44,874 nt of DNA from CAZEQD01 sp964514305 (GTDB taxonomy: Bacteria > Acidobacteriota > Aminicenantia > Aminicenantales > Aminicenantaceae): the NCBI GenBank assembly GCA_964514305.1, contig CAZEQD010000011.1, positions 1 to 44,874 on the forward strand. The letters run 5' to 3'. The notes under the pieces were generated by a model, which worked only from the letters and a program-made list of their open reading frames with translations, was not told the DNA's origin and searched no databases. How positions within the stretch are numbered: position 1 is the first letter of the stretch; each line of letters begins with the position of its first letter. Position numbers and translations under genes: made by a program. Below, in pieces: positions 9,501 to 16,873 of this stretch.

Positions 9501-9874
9501 CCATCAGAGGTAAAACAGCGGACAATGTCAGCTCCTGGATGCCAGGTCAGTCGCTTGGGCACCCCTCCTTCTACAGGAACAAGATAAACATCTGTGTTTC
9601 CTTCATATTGAGCACTAAAAGCAATAAGCTGACCATCAGGGGAAAAAGCAGGATGCGACTCTATGCCTTCGTCTGAGGTTAAGCGGCGTACATTTCTGCC
9701 ATCAAGGTTGGCCACCCATAAATCGCCGGCATAAAGAAAAGCAATATGATTTTGGCTGACAGCTGGTTGAGATAAAAGGAGAGTATCTTTGACATTAACT
9801 GCACTGCTTGGGGAAACAGCTAATAAAAAAATTCCACTCATTCCTAAGAAAACTAAACAAAAATATTTTTTCAT
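6590..9874 (-). CDS. secreted tricorn-like S41 peptidase (copy 2)
   Basis: The 1094-residue paralogue of the 2640-5906 protein has the same order of parts. These are a signal peptide (about 1-25), a beta-propeller with many SPDGQ/SPDSK blades, a Lys/Glu-rich linker (about 550-590), a tricorn core, a PDZ domain and an S41 domain. Catalytic candidates are His755 (IGHHRV), Ser979 (AGSGGD) and Glu1036 (VVENEG); the Ser-Glu spacing is one residue shorter than in copy 1. An AAGGAGG Shine-Dalgarno sequence precedes the ATG. The two copies are only moderately alike, so the duplication is not recent, and the substrate ranges may differ. Both end in a Lys/Pro-rich tail (NPPKK). Confidence 0.92.
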   Translation of the reverse strand: MKKYFCLVFLGMSGIFLLAVSPSSAVNVKDTLLLSQPAVSQNHIAFLYAGDLWVANLDGRNVRRLTSDEGIESHPAFSPDGQLIAFSAQYEGNTDVYLVPVEGGVPKRLTWHPGADIVRCFTSDGQSVLFISSRYVANRSSTQLFSVSIQGGFPQPLPLPCVYKASFSPDAQHLAYTPLREAFLQWKNYRGGTVSTIWIYSFADKSVVKIPQPEGRCNDTDPMWIGQKIYFRSDRNGEFNLFSYDLQSQKIEQLTYHQDFPIVNASAGDGQIVYEQAGRLHLYNLEKGTSTALKIGVAADLIELRPRYVKGNRYIRHASLSPSGARAVFEFRGEIITVPAKKGDPRNLTETTAVHERWPAWSPDGQYIAYFSDESGEYELHIKGQDGKGKVRKYKIPGAGFYDSLVWSPDNQKVSFADNSWSLYWLNLSSGQVKKIATEYLYGPRREKSVYSVWSPDSKWIAYTLNTAAYIQKVYLYSLAEDKSYPITDGMSDVSDPVFDASGKYLYFFSSTNAGPVKQWFAMSNADMEMTRSIYLTVLRKGLPSPLAKESDEEKGLKKEEKPKEEKKKSEKPEPFSVDLEGINYRILALPVPAGNYFSLQAGKAGEIYYLEAAYGQRSTYAKGAKLHHFQLKERQDEVIMDGANGYLLSADNKKILYVSKETWGIVNAAGKIKPGQGKIKIEAIEVHIDPQAEWRQIFYEAWRINRDYFYASNMHGVDWAAMRDKYASFLPHLSCRNDLNRVIQWMCSELRIGHHRVGGGDTLIEPRERVPGGLLGADYVIENGRYRFKKIYGGLNWNPDLRSPLTEPGVDVKEGEYLLAVQGKELRPPTNLFSLFENTAGRLIEITVGPNPDGTGSRTVSMEPLRSEASLRNRAWVEGNLKKVEEATRGRVAYVYVPNTAGSGHTYFKRYFFPQVDKEAIIVDERFNGGGLVADYYIDILRRPLVCYWHTRYGHDLKTPGASIQGPKVMLINELAGSGGDLLPWMFRKFKVGKLIGKRTWGGLVGTLGFPILMDGGYVTAPNLAIWTEEGWVVENEGVPPDIEVEQWPDQVMAGHDPQLEKAIAVIMEELKENPPKKVKRPPFPVKVKKDDS

Positions 9875-10147
9875 TTCAACCTCCTTTTTCTCATTAAATA
9901 TTTTTTAAATAATTTTGGCAAGAAATTTCATCTAATTTGGATCAAAAAAGAAACGATGGCTGTCCATCCGAAGCCCACAGTGGTCGTGAAATCTTGGCTG
10001 TGGATGAAAACAAAAGACTGCTCTCTTGACTTGCTTGGCGAAAATTCTTAATCGTCATGGATCTGGAAAGGTTTAGGCTGGAAATGGGAGCTATTTTTTG
10101 TATACAATTAAGTCAAGGTTCACACGCTGGGAAAAGGAGAGCTTAAG

Positions 10148-10630
10148 ATGAAAAGAAGAGAAGCTCTGATAACCTTAAGTGGAGCGGCTCTAATAGGCCC
10201 TAAGCTCCTGATTAAACAAAAAAGGAGAAAATCAATGATTAAAGAAATCAAAACTACTAAAGCACCTCAAGCCATTGGTCCCTATTCCCAGGCTATAGAG
10301 GCCAATGGCTTTGTTTTTTGCTCGGGTCAGATTGCTATTGACCCGGCTACTGGCAAGCTGATAAGCGGAACAGTAGAGGAGCAGACAAGATTAGTCCTTA
10401 ATAATCTCAAAGCTGTTCTGGAAGCTGCCGGAAGTTCTCTGGACAAAGTTGTAAAGTGCACAGTTTTCCTTCAGGATATGAACGATTTCAGCAAGATGAA
10501 TGAGGTTTATGGGCAATTTTTTAAGCCACCCTACCCTGCCCGAGCAGCTGTCCAGGTTGCCCGCCTGCCTAAAGATGTCAAGGTTGAAATCGAAGCTATA
10601 GCTACAGCTAAATTGATCAAACAATTGTAG
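10148..10630 (+). CDS. ridA: RidA/YjgF-family imine deaminase with an optional Tat-like leader
   Basis: The C-terminal 130 residues are a complete RidA domain (IGPYSQAIEANGFVFCSGQI, then PARAAVQVARLP and EIEAIA). RidA hydrolyses reactive enamine/imine intermediates made by PLP enzymes such as threonine dehydratase, which is encoded five kilobases downstream. The frame begins at ATG 10148 with AAGGAG eight bases before it and encodes a 29-residue leader with RR followed by a hydrophobic stretch, like a Tat signal but lacking a clear cleavage site. ATG 10235, directly before the RidA domain, has its own AAGGAG at 7-base spacing. Two products, one exported and one cytoplasmic, are therefore possible. 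RidA identity is firm; the leader's function is not. Confidence 0.9.
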   Translation: MKRREALITLSGAALIGPKLLIKQKRRKSMIKEIKTTKAPQAIGPYSQAIEANGFVFCSGQIAIDPATGKLISGTVEEQTRLVLNNLKAVLEAAGSSLDKVVKCTVFLQDMNDFSKMNEVYGQFFKPPYPARAAVQVARLPKDVKVEIEAIATAKLIKQL

Positions 10631-10718
10631 AATTAAAAGACCAACATAAAAATTAGAACCGTTAAATTTTCGCGCAAGAGATTGCCAAATTTTAAAAAGA
10701 GGTGTAATACAACTTGCT

Positions 10719-10808
10719 ATACCTATATATGAATTCATCTGCAAAAAATGTGGTCAACATTTTGAAGCTCTGGTGGGAATTGTTCCCGGCGGGGTCAGAC
10801 CTTCATAA
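10719..10808 (+). pseudogene. 5' fragment of an FmdB-type zinc-ribbon gene, interrupted
   Basis: In the frame beginning at 10719 the sequence reads IPIYEFICKKCGQHFEALVG, the N-terminus of FmdB/regulatory zinc-ribbon proteins (normally MPIYEY-x-C-x2-CG-x-FE). The start codon position holds ATA instead of ATG. After about 24 codons the frame runs into the inverted-repeat element at 10790 and stops at TAA 10806-10808; the second zinc-binding CxxC is missing. Just beyond the element the bases 10921-10944 read SAGYYNS-stop, which loosely recalls the family's C-terminal GSGFY segment. It looks like a gene destroyed by insertion and deletion. Confidence 0.6.
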
Positions 10809-10920
10809 GTTTCATAACTTTAATTCTTACAATAACTGTAATGACTTTTGTTCCTTACAAACCGACGAAATATATCAATATAGAAGCATAATTTATGAAA
10901 CTTATGAAGGTCTGACCCCG
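10790..10920. mobile_element. 131-bp element with perfect 28-bp terminal inverted repeats
   Basis: Positions 10790-10817 and 10893-10920 are exact reverse complements over 28 bases, beginning CGGGGTCAGACC and ending in TTCATAA. They enclose a 75-base AT-rich spacer with no credible gene. The GGGGTCAGACC end recurs (inverted) at 46-56 and resembles ends associated in other genomes with Y1/RAYT-type transposases (recollection). No transposase is present, so this is a non-autonomous MITE-like copy. It sits inside the FmdB-like fragment. Confidence 0.72.
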
Positions 10921-10940
10921 TCTGCTGGCTATTATAATTC

Positions 10941-10972
10941 TTGACATTCAGTCTTCTATCAATAAATATATT
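10941..10972 (+). promoter_or_regulatory. candidate promoter of hyuA
   Basis: A consensus -35 TTGACA (10941-10946) is followed by TAAATA at 16-base spacing (10963-10968) or TATATT at 20-base spacing (10967-10972). The expected start of transcription is within a few bases of ATG 10980, which has no Shine-Dalgarno sequence. The message would be leaderless or nearly so. Confidence 0.5.
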
Positions 10973-10979
10973 CCTAAAT

Positions 10980-12959
10980 ATGAGCCAAGAGGTTCGAATA
11001 GGAGTCGATACAGGCGGAACTTTTACTGATTTTGTCTTTTACAGGAATGGCCGTTTAGATATAAAAAAAATACCATCTACTCCTCAAAATCCTTCTCTGG
11101 CTATCTTCGCAGGAATAAAAGACTATCTTAAAAAAGATCAACCTATTTTCATCATCCATGGGACGACTGTGGCTACTAACTCTCTCCTGGAAAGAAAAGG
11201 AGGAAAGATTGCTTTATTAACTACTAAAGGCTTTGAAGATATTCTTTTTATTGGACGCCAGACAAGAAAAAAGCTTTACAGCTTGAAAGGCGAAGAAAGA
11301 GTGCATCTCTTTCCTCGAAACCGCTGCTTCGGCCTGGAAGAAAGAATAACCGCAGCAGGAAAAGTGGAAAAGAAAATTTCTCTTCAAGAATTAAAAAAGA
11401 CAATCCATAAATTAAAAAAATTTAAAATAGAAGCTGTAGCTGTCTCTCTTATCAATTCCTATGCTAATGCTGTCCATGAGAAAATTATCCAAAAAGAGTT
11501 AAAAAAAGAAAAAATCCTCACTTCTCTTTCTTCCAATATTCTGCCTGAACATCGAGAATACGAAAGAACGGCTACGACAGCAGTAAATGCCTATTTGATG
11601 CCAGTTGTCGACCGCTATTTAACTGACTTGAAACAGCAAATCAAAGGGGCTGAACTGAAGATCATGCAATCCAATGAAGGCTACATCTCGCCCACTCAAG
11701 CTAAATTAGAACCAATAAGGACGGCCCTTTCAGGACCGGCTGGAGGAGTGGTTGGCAGCTTCCATCTGGCCCGCCAGGCTGGCTTTAACCATATCATTAC
11801 TTTTGATATGGGTGGAACCTCGTGTGATGTCTCGCTGGTTGACGGTAAAATCCGACGAACTAATGAAAATCTTATTGGCGACTTTCCCATTCGCTTACCT
11901 CTGATTGACATTCACTCAGTGGGAGCTGGAGGAGGGTCGATAGCTTATGTTGACAAGGGAGGATCACTGCGAGTTGGCCCTCAAAGTGCTGGAGCTGAAC
12001 CAGGCCCTGCTTGCTACGGTCGCGGCCAGCAACCGACTGTAACCGATGCCAATTTAGTCTTAGGGCGTCTTGATCCAGACTTTTTCCTAGGCGGCAAGAT
12101 GAAAATCTTCCCCGAGAAAAGCTACCAAGCTATCAAAAATCTATCTAAGAAAATAAAAAAATCGCTTTTGGAGACAGCCGCCGGCATAATAAAAATTGCT
12201 AATGCCAACATGGAAAAAGCTATCCGAGTCATATCTATTGAACGCGGCTTTGATCCCAGAGATTTTTCGCTTTTCTCTTTTGGTGGCGCTGGAGGCATGC
12301 ATGCGGCTGAAATTGCCTCTAATCTTCAAATAAAAAGAGTTATTATTCCTAAAAATGCTGGAGTCCTTTCAGCTTTAGGCCTGCTTTTGGCTGACTCGAT
12401 TAAAGATCATTCCCTATCAATCCTCAAAACTATAAGCAAGATTAGTCCCCAGGAACTTAATAAATATTTATCTGATTTAAAAAATAAAGCCTTTCAGGAA
12501 ATGAAGAGTGAAGGCTTTCCCCCAGATAAAATAAAAATTTTTTCTTTCCTTGACCTTAGATACTTAGGCCAATCTTATGAAATAACAATTCCTTATCAAC
12601 CTAATTTTGTGGCTGATTTCCATAAAGCCCACCAAAAGCTTTATGCCTACCATCATCCTCAACGAGAGGTAGAAATAGTAAATCTCAGAGTCAAAGCTGT
12701 GGGTTTAAGCCGAAAAATCAGATTAAAGAGATGGCCTGAAGGAGATGGTCAGCCTCAAAGAGCTCTTTTAAAAAGGCAGTCAATCTACTATCAAGGTCAG
12801 AAATTCAAGGCTCCTGTTTTCAACCGAGCAGGCCTCCTGGCCGCAGACGAAATTCAAGGCCCGGCTCTTATCATTGACCAGGAATCAACCACTTTTCTGC
12901 CTCCTTCTTTTTCCTTAAGAGTGGATAAATTACTGAATTTAATTATCCAGAGGAAATAA
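10980..12959 (+). CDS. hyuA: hydantoinase/oxoprolinase subunit A
   Basis: This ATPase-like subunit belongs to the hydantoinase/5-oxoprolinase/acetone carboxylase family. Nucleotide-binding motifs are VDTGGTFTD at the start, HGTTVATNSLLERKGG and FDMGGTSCDVSLV. The region SVGAGGGSIAYVDKGG and the family motif GAEPGPACYGRG follow. The frame is open from a TTG at 10941, but that TTG is part of the probable -35 box. ATG 10980 gives the usual family N-terminus (EVRIGVDTGGTFTDF), for 659 residues. The partner subunit HyuB follows after 4 bases. The complex couples ATP hydrolysis to opening of a cyclic imide or lactam such as a hydantoin or 5-oxoproline; the actual substrate cannot be told from sequence. 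Confidence 0.9.
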   Translation: MSQEVRIGVDTGGTFTDFVFYRNGRLDIKKIPSTPQNPSLAIFAGIKDYLKKDQPIFIIHGTTVATNSLLERKGGKIALLTTKGFEDILFIGRQTRKKLYSLKGEERVHLFPRNRCFGLEERITAAGKVEKKISLQELKKTIHKLKKFKIEAVAVSLINSYANAVHEKIIQKELKKEKILTSLSSNILPEHREYERTATTAVNAYLMPVVDRYLTDLKQQIKGAELKIMQSNEGYISPTQAKLEPIRTALSGPAGGVVGSFHLARQAGFNHIITFDMGGTSCDVSLVDGKIRRTNENLIGDFPIRLPLIDIHSVGAGGGSIAYVDKGGSLRVGPQSAGAEPGPACYGRGQQPTVTDANLVLGRLDPDFFLGGKMKIFPEKSYQAIKNLSKKIKKSLLETAAGIIKIANANMEKAIRVISIERGFDPRDFSLFSFGGAGGMHAAEIASNLQIKRVIIPKNAGVLSALGLLLADSIKDHSLSILKTISKISPQELNKYLSDLKNKAFQEMKSEGFPPDKIKIFSFLDLRYLGQSYEITIPYQPNFVADFHKAHQKLYAYHHPQREVEIVNLRVKAVGLSRKIRLKRWPEGDGQPQRALLKRQSIYYQGQKFKAPVFNRAGLLAADEIQGPALIIDQESTTFLPPSFSLRVDKLLNLIIQRK

Positions 12960-12963
12960 ATTG

Positions 12964-14526
12964 ATGGTTAAATTCGATCCGATTGAATTGGAGCTTTTCA
13001 AGAATATTTTCACTTCAATTTCTGAGGAGATGGGAGCTGTCCTGGGAAGAACAGCTATCTCTCCTAACATTAAAGAGAGAAAAGATTTCTCCTGTGCACT
13101 CTTTAATCAAAGAGGCGAAACTTTTGCTCAGGGCACCCACATTCCTGTTCATCTAGGGGCAATGCCCCTTTCAGTCCAGGCTGCACTAAAGGCAGTTAGT
13201 TTTAAGGAAGGAGATCTGGTAATTGTCAATGATCCTTACCGAGGAGGCACCCATCTTCCTGATATAACCTGCATTTCACCTTTTTTTGCTCAAGGAAAAT
13301 TGGCTTTTTTTGTGGCCAACCGAGCTCATCATTCAGATGTAGGAGGAATGAGCCCTGGCTCTATGCCTTTAGCTACTGAAATCTTTCAGGAAGGACTGAT
13401 TATCCCGCCTTTAAAAATAATTGATCGGGGTAAATTAAATCAGCCCCTTTTCAACCTTATGCTGGCCAATGTCAGAACTCCGGATGAAAGAAAGGGTGAT
13501 CTTTTAGCTCAGATAGCGGCCAACAATAAAGGAATAAAGAGGCTCGAAGAAGTAGTCAATAAATATGGATTGAATAAGATTTTCCGCTACACCCAGCTTC
13601 TCCAAGATTACACTGAAAAAATCATGAGGAAGTCAATCAAAGATATTCCTGACGGCTTTTATCCCTTTAGCGATTACCTGGATGATGATGGCCTCCAGCC
13701 TAATCCCATAAAAATTGAAGTCAAGATAATTATCCGAGGCGAAAAAGCTCTAATCGATTTCAGTTCTTCTTCTCCTCAGGTAGAAGGAGGTGTGAACGCA
13801 AACTTAGCTGTTACTTACTCGGCTGTGCTTTATGTCTTCCGCTCTCTCATAGAAGATGATATCCCTTTTAACACCGGCCTGATGAGGCCGATAAAAATTA
13901 AAGCACCCCTGAACTCAGTGGTTAATGCCCAATTTCCAGCAGCCACGGCCGGGGGGAATGTGGAAACTTCACAACGAATTGTTGATGTCCTGCTGGGAGC
14001 TTTGGCTAAGGCCATTCCTGATAGAATCCCAGCAGCCAGCTCCGGGACCATGAACAATGTGACTTTTGGCGGGTTCGATCCTCAGACTAAAAAGAATTTC
14101 GCCTATTATGAAACTATTGGAGGTGGGATGGGAGCCAGCTTAGATAGGCCTGGGCTCAGTGGAGTCCACACCCATATGACCAACTCCCTTAATACCCCCT
14201 TGGAAGCTCTGGAGAATTACCTTCCTCTTAAAATCAGGAAATATAAGCTGCGCTCAAGTTCTGGAGGCAAAGGCAAACATAGGGGTGGAGAAGGTATTAT
14301 TCGAGAGTATGAATTTCTGGTCCCCACTCAGATCTCAATCATGTCTGAGCGCCGCCGCTTCCCACCTTATGGGTTGCAAGGAGGAGAAAGCGGCCAGCCA
14401 GGCAAAAATATTCTTATTTCCAAAGGAAAAAGGATTATTTTAAACTCAAAAGTAAATATTAAGGCCATGCCGGGAGACATCCTCCGCATTGAAACTCCTG
14501 GCGGAGGAGGTTATGGCCGCCCCTAA
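12964..14526 (+). CDS. hyuB: hydantoinase/oxoprolinase subunit B
   Basis: This is a full-length hydantoinase B protein of 520 residues. The family signatures are GTHLPDITCISPFF, HHSDVGGMSPGSM, TAGGNVETSQRIVDVLLGAL and GKGKHRGGEGIIREY near the C-terminus. It pairs with HyuA immediately upstream; GAGG at the end of hyuA serves as ribosome binding site. ATG 12964 is preferred over the TTG three bases earlier. Its last 14 bases overlap the start of the next gene, an Nramp-fold transporter, whose ribosome binding site is the Gly-rich GGCGGAGGAGG end of hyuB, implying translational coupling. Confidence 0.9.
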   Translation: MVKFDPIELELFKNIFTSISEEMGAVLGRTAISPNIKERKDFSCALFNQRGETFAQGTHIPVHLGAMPLSVQAALKAVSFKEGDLVIVNDPYRGGTHLPDITCISPFFAQGKLAFFVANRAHHSDVGGMSPGSMPLATEIFQEGLIIPPLKIIDRGKLNQPLFNLMLANVRTPDERKGDLLAQIAANNKGIKRLEEVVNKYGLNKIFRYTQLLQDYTEKIMRKSIKDIPDGFYPFSDYLDDDGLQPNPIKIEVKIIIRGEKALIDFSSSSPQVEGGVNANLAVTYSAVLYVFRSLIEDDIPFNTGLMRPIKIKAPLNSVVNAQFPAATAGGNVETSQRIVDVLLGALAKAIPDRIPAASSGTMNNVTFGGFDPQTKKNFAYYETIGGGMGASLDRPGLSGVHTHMTNSLNTPLEALENYLPLKIRKYKLRSSSGGKGKHRGGEGIIREYEFLVPTQISIMSERRRFPPYGLQGGESGQPGKNILISKGKRIILNSKVNIKAMPGDILRIETPGGGGYGRP

Positions 14527-15721
14527 TAAAACTTCCCGCTTCGGCCCAGGTTTTTTAGTAACTGCTGCTTTTATCGGTCCCGGGACGGTGACCACCTGCT
14601 CCATGGCCGGGGCTCAATTTGGCTATTCCCTCCTCTATGCAGTTATTTTGGCAACCATTATCACTTTCTTTCTTCAGGAAATGACTGGCCGTTTAGCTCT
14701 GGCTTCTGGCTCTGATCTTGGTCAAGCTCTAAGAGATTTCCCTCAGAAAAAGATAACAAGGCTGTCGTTTATTATTCTTACCCTCTCTTCAATTACTTTC
14801 GGTTGTGCCGCTTACGAAGCTGGCAACATTATTGGTGGCTCTCTGGGCTTAGAAATGGTTTTCTTTCTTCCTCAAAAATTTTGGGTAGTTTTCATATCTT
14901 TAATAGCAGCCCTCATTCTCAGCCGAAGAAGATATCAGCTTGTGGAGAAATTTTTAATTTTTTTAGTTTTTCTGATGAGTGCTTCTTTTCTGGCAACTTT
15001 AATTATCATCAGGCCTAATCTTTTCCAAGTAGTTAAAGGCCTTATCCCCTCTTTTCCCAAAAATTCTGTCTATATTACCCTGGCTTTAATCGGGACAACT
15101 GTAGTCCCATACAATCTTTTCCTCCATTCGGCAGCGGTCAAGGCTAAATGGTCATCAAAATCTGATCTGAAAAGGGTCAAAGTCGACCTTGCTCTCTCCA
15201 TCGGGCTAGGTGGACTTATTTCTGCTTCAATTATAGTCACAGCGGCTGTCACTTTCTTCCAGGCTGGCCTTCCCCTTGAAAAAGGAGCTCAACTGGCTTT
15301 CCAACTTAAACCTCTTTTTGGGCCTCTGGCTACCTTCCTTTTTGGCCTGGGTTTTTTCGCCGCTGGCTTGAGTTCTGCTCTTACTGCTCCTTATGCGGCT
15401 GCTTTTGCTTCTTCCGGAGTTTTAGGTTGGGAAAAAGGACAATATTCCAAAGGATTCAGGGGAGTTTGGCTGGGAGTCATTCTGGCTGGATTGGTAGTTT
15501 CCCTTTTTAACTTCAATCCTTTAGCTGTTATTGTCTTGGCTCAAGTAGCCAATGGACTCATCCTTCCTGTAGCTTCGGTTTTTCTCCTTATTATTCTTAA
15601 TAATCGTCAAAGAATGGGAAATTTAATTAATAGCTTGAAAAGAAACATAATAGGAAGTATTATAATCGCCATAGTTTCCTTTCTTGGCATCTGGAATGTG
15701 GCTAAAATTTTCCTAAAATAA
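14513..15721 (+). CDS. Nramp-family membrane transporter with non-canonical substrate motifs
   Basis: This protein of about 402 residues has roughly 11 membrane segments and clear Nramp-family homology (TTVVPYNLFLHSAAVK, GLSSALTAPYAAA). Two metal-site signatures are altered. The TM1 DPGN motif of Mn/Fe transporters reads GPGT (FIGPGTVTTC), and the TM6 MPH motif reads VPY, removing the usual Asp, Asn and Met ligands. Metal transport is therefore doubtful. B. subtilis ycsG, an Nramp-like gene, sits next to oxoprolinase genes; the same association here points to a role with the HyuAB substrate (inference). ATG 14513 has GGAGGAGG just upstream, inside hyuB, and is preferred to the open start at 14489. 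Confidence 0.83.
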   Translation: MAAPNKTSRFGPGFLVTAAFIGPGTVTTCSMAGAQFGYSLLYAVILATIITFFLQEMTGRLALASGSDLGQALRDFPQKKITRLSFIILTLSSITFGCAAYEAGNIIGGSLGLEMVFFLPQKFWVVFISLIAALILSRRRYQLVEKFLIFLVFLMSASFLATLIIIRPNLFQVVKGLIPSFPKNSVYITLALIGTTVVPYNLFLHSAAVKAKWSSKSDLKRVKVDLALSIGLGGLISASIIVTAAVTFFQAGLPLEKGAQLAFQLKPLFGPLATFLFGLGFFAAGLSSALTAPYAAAFASSGVLGWEKGQYSKGFRGVWLGVILAGLVVSLFNFNPLAVIVLAQVANGLILPVASVFLLIILNNRQRMGNLINSLKRNIIGSIIIAIVSFLGIWNVAKIFLK

Positions 15722-15742
15722 ATATATAAAAAGGTGGAAAAG

Positions 15743-16726
15743 ATGGAAAAACTGTTAAGATCCTCAGACATTAAAAGAGAAGCTCTGGCCGCAGAAAAAA
15801 GAATAAGACAATACATAAGAGAAACGCCTGTCGAATATTCTCCTTATTTCAGCAAGTTGGGTGATGGTCAAGTTTACCTTAAACTTGAAAATCTGCAGAT
15901 TACTCGTTCTTTCAAATTGAGAGGTGCCCTGAATAAACTGCTTTCTCTGGACAAAGAGGAATTAGAAAAAGGAGTGATTACAGCTTCATCAGGAAATCAT
16001 GGAGCGGCCTTCGCTTATGGGTTGAAAATTTTAGGAGGAAAAGGGACAATTTATCTCCCTAACTACACTTCTCCCACTAAAGTTGAGTACCTGCGTAATT
16101 ACGGCATTCATTTAGTTTTTTATGGAGATGACTGCCTCCAGACCGAAAAAATGGCCACAGAAACAGCTAAAAATAAAAATCTAACTTATGTTACTCCTTA
16201 CAATGATCCCCAAATTATTGGTGGCCAGGCTACTGTCGGAATAGAGTTAGAAAGGCAACTGGCTAATATAGATGCTGTCTTTATTCCTGTGGGTGGAGGT
16301 GGTCTTATTTCTGGCGTGGCTGGTTATTTAAAATCAAATAATAATAAAATTAAAATAATTGGCTGCCAGCCCATCAATTCATGCGTTATGTACGAGTCTG
16401 TCAAGGCAGGCAGAGTTGTCGAGCAAGAATTAAAACCAACTATTTCTGAAGGGACAGCCGGAGGGATTGAAGAGGATGCTCTTACCTTTCATATCTGCCG
16501 CCGTTATGTTGATGACTTTATTCTGGTCAGTGAAGAAGAAATAAGAGAGGCAATGAAATTGATTATTGCCAAACATTCATTTCTTGTTGAAGGAGCGGGT
16601 GCCCTCTCTCTGGCCTCATGGTTAAAAGTAAAGGATGCTTTCAAAAACAAAACAGTAGTCCTTATTATCAGTGGAGCTAAGATTAGCTTTGACAGGCTTC
16701 AGGAAATAATATGTAACCAGAAATAA
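15743..16726 (+). CDS. PLP-dependent threonine dehydratase-like ammonia-lyase
   Basis: This fold-type II PLP enzyme has the cofactor lysine in SFKLRGALNKL, the phosphate-site serine region SSGNHGAAFAYG and the glycine loop VGGGGLISG. It lacks a C-terminal ACT regulatory domain, so it resembles the biodegradative threonine/serine dehydratase or serine racemase group, about 327 residues. The products of such enzymes are enamines, the substrates of RidA, encoded upstream in the same direction. A GTG start at 15734 is possible, but ATG 15743 is better placed behind AAGGTGG. The gene follows the transporter after 21 bases, so one transcript from hyuA is plausible. Exact substrate uncertain. Confidence 0.88.
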   Translation: MEKLLRSSDIKREALAAEKRIRQYIRETPVEYSPYFSKLGDGQVYLKLENLQITRSFKLRGALNKLLSLDKEELEKGVITASSGNHGAAFAYGLKILGGKGTIYLPNYTSPTKVEYLRNYGIHLVFYGDDCLQTEKMATETAKNKNLTYVTPYNDPQIIGGQATVGIELERQLANIDAVFIPVGGGGLISGVAGYLKSNNNKIKIIGCQPINSCVMYESVKAGRVVEQELKPTISEGTAGGIEEDALTFHICRRYVDDFILVSEEEIREAMKLIIAKHSFLVEGAGALSLASWLKVKDAFKNKTVVLIISGAKISFDRLQEIICNQK

Positions 16727-16873
16727 AATGGCTAGAATTTTTAATTTTGGCCAATATTCCATTAATTAAATTACTAAGAATGACTTAACAGGAGAAGCCA
16801 GTCAAAATATAGAGATTGGAGAGCAATTTATGAGGCCCTAAACTGATTTATAGAAATTTTTAGGGAGAGGGAA

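Noticed and set aside
10391..10744. 117-codon minus-strand frame overlapping ridA
   Set aside because: It is antisense to the conserved RidA domain and has no start signal.
10714..10944. 76-codon open frame spanning the inverted-repeat element
   Set aside because: It reads through both arms of the repeat in a frame different from the FmdB-like fragment; the product has no protein-like character.
12961..12966. TTG at 12961 as hyuB start
   Set aside because: ATG three bases later is better spaced from the GAGG site and is the usual start type.
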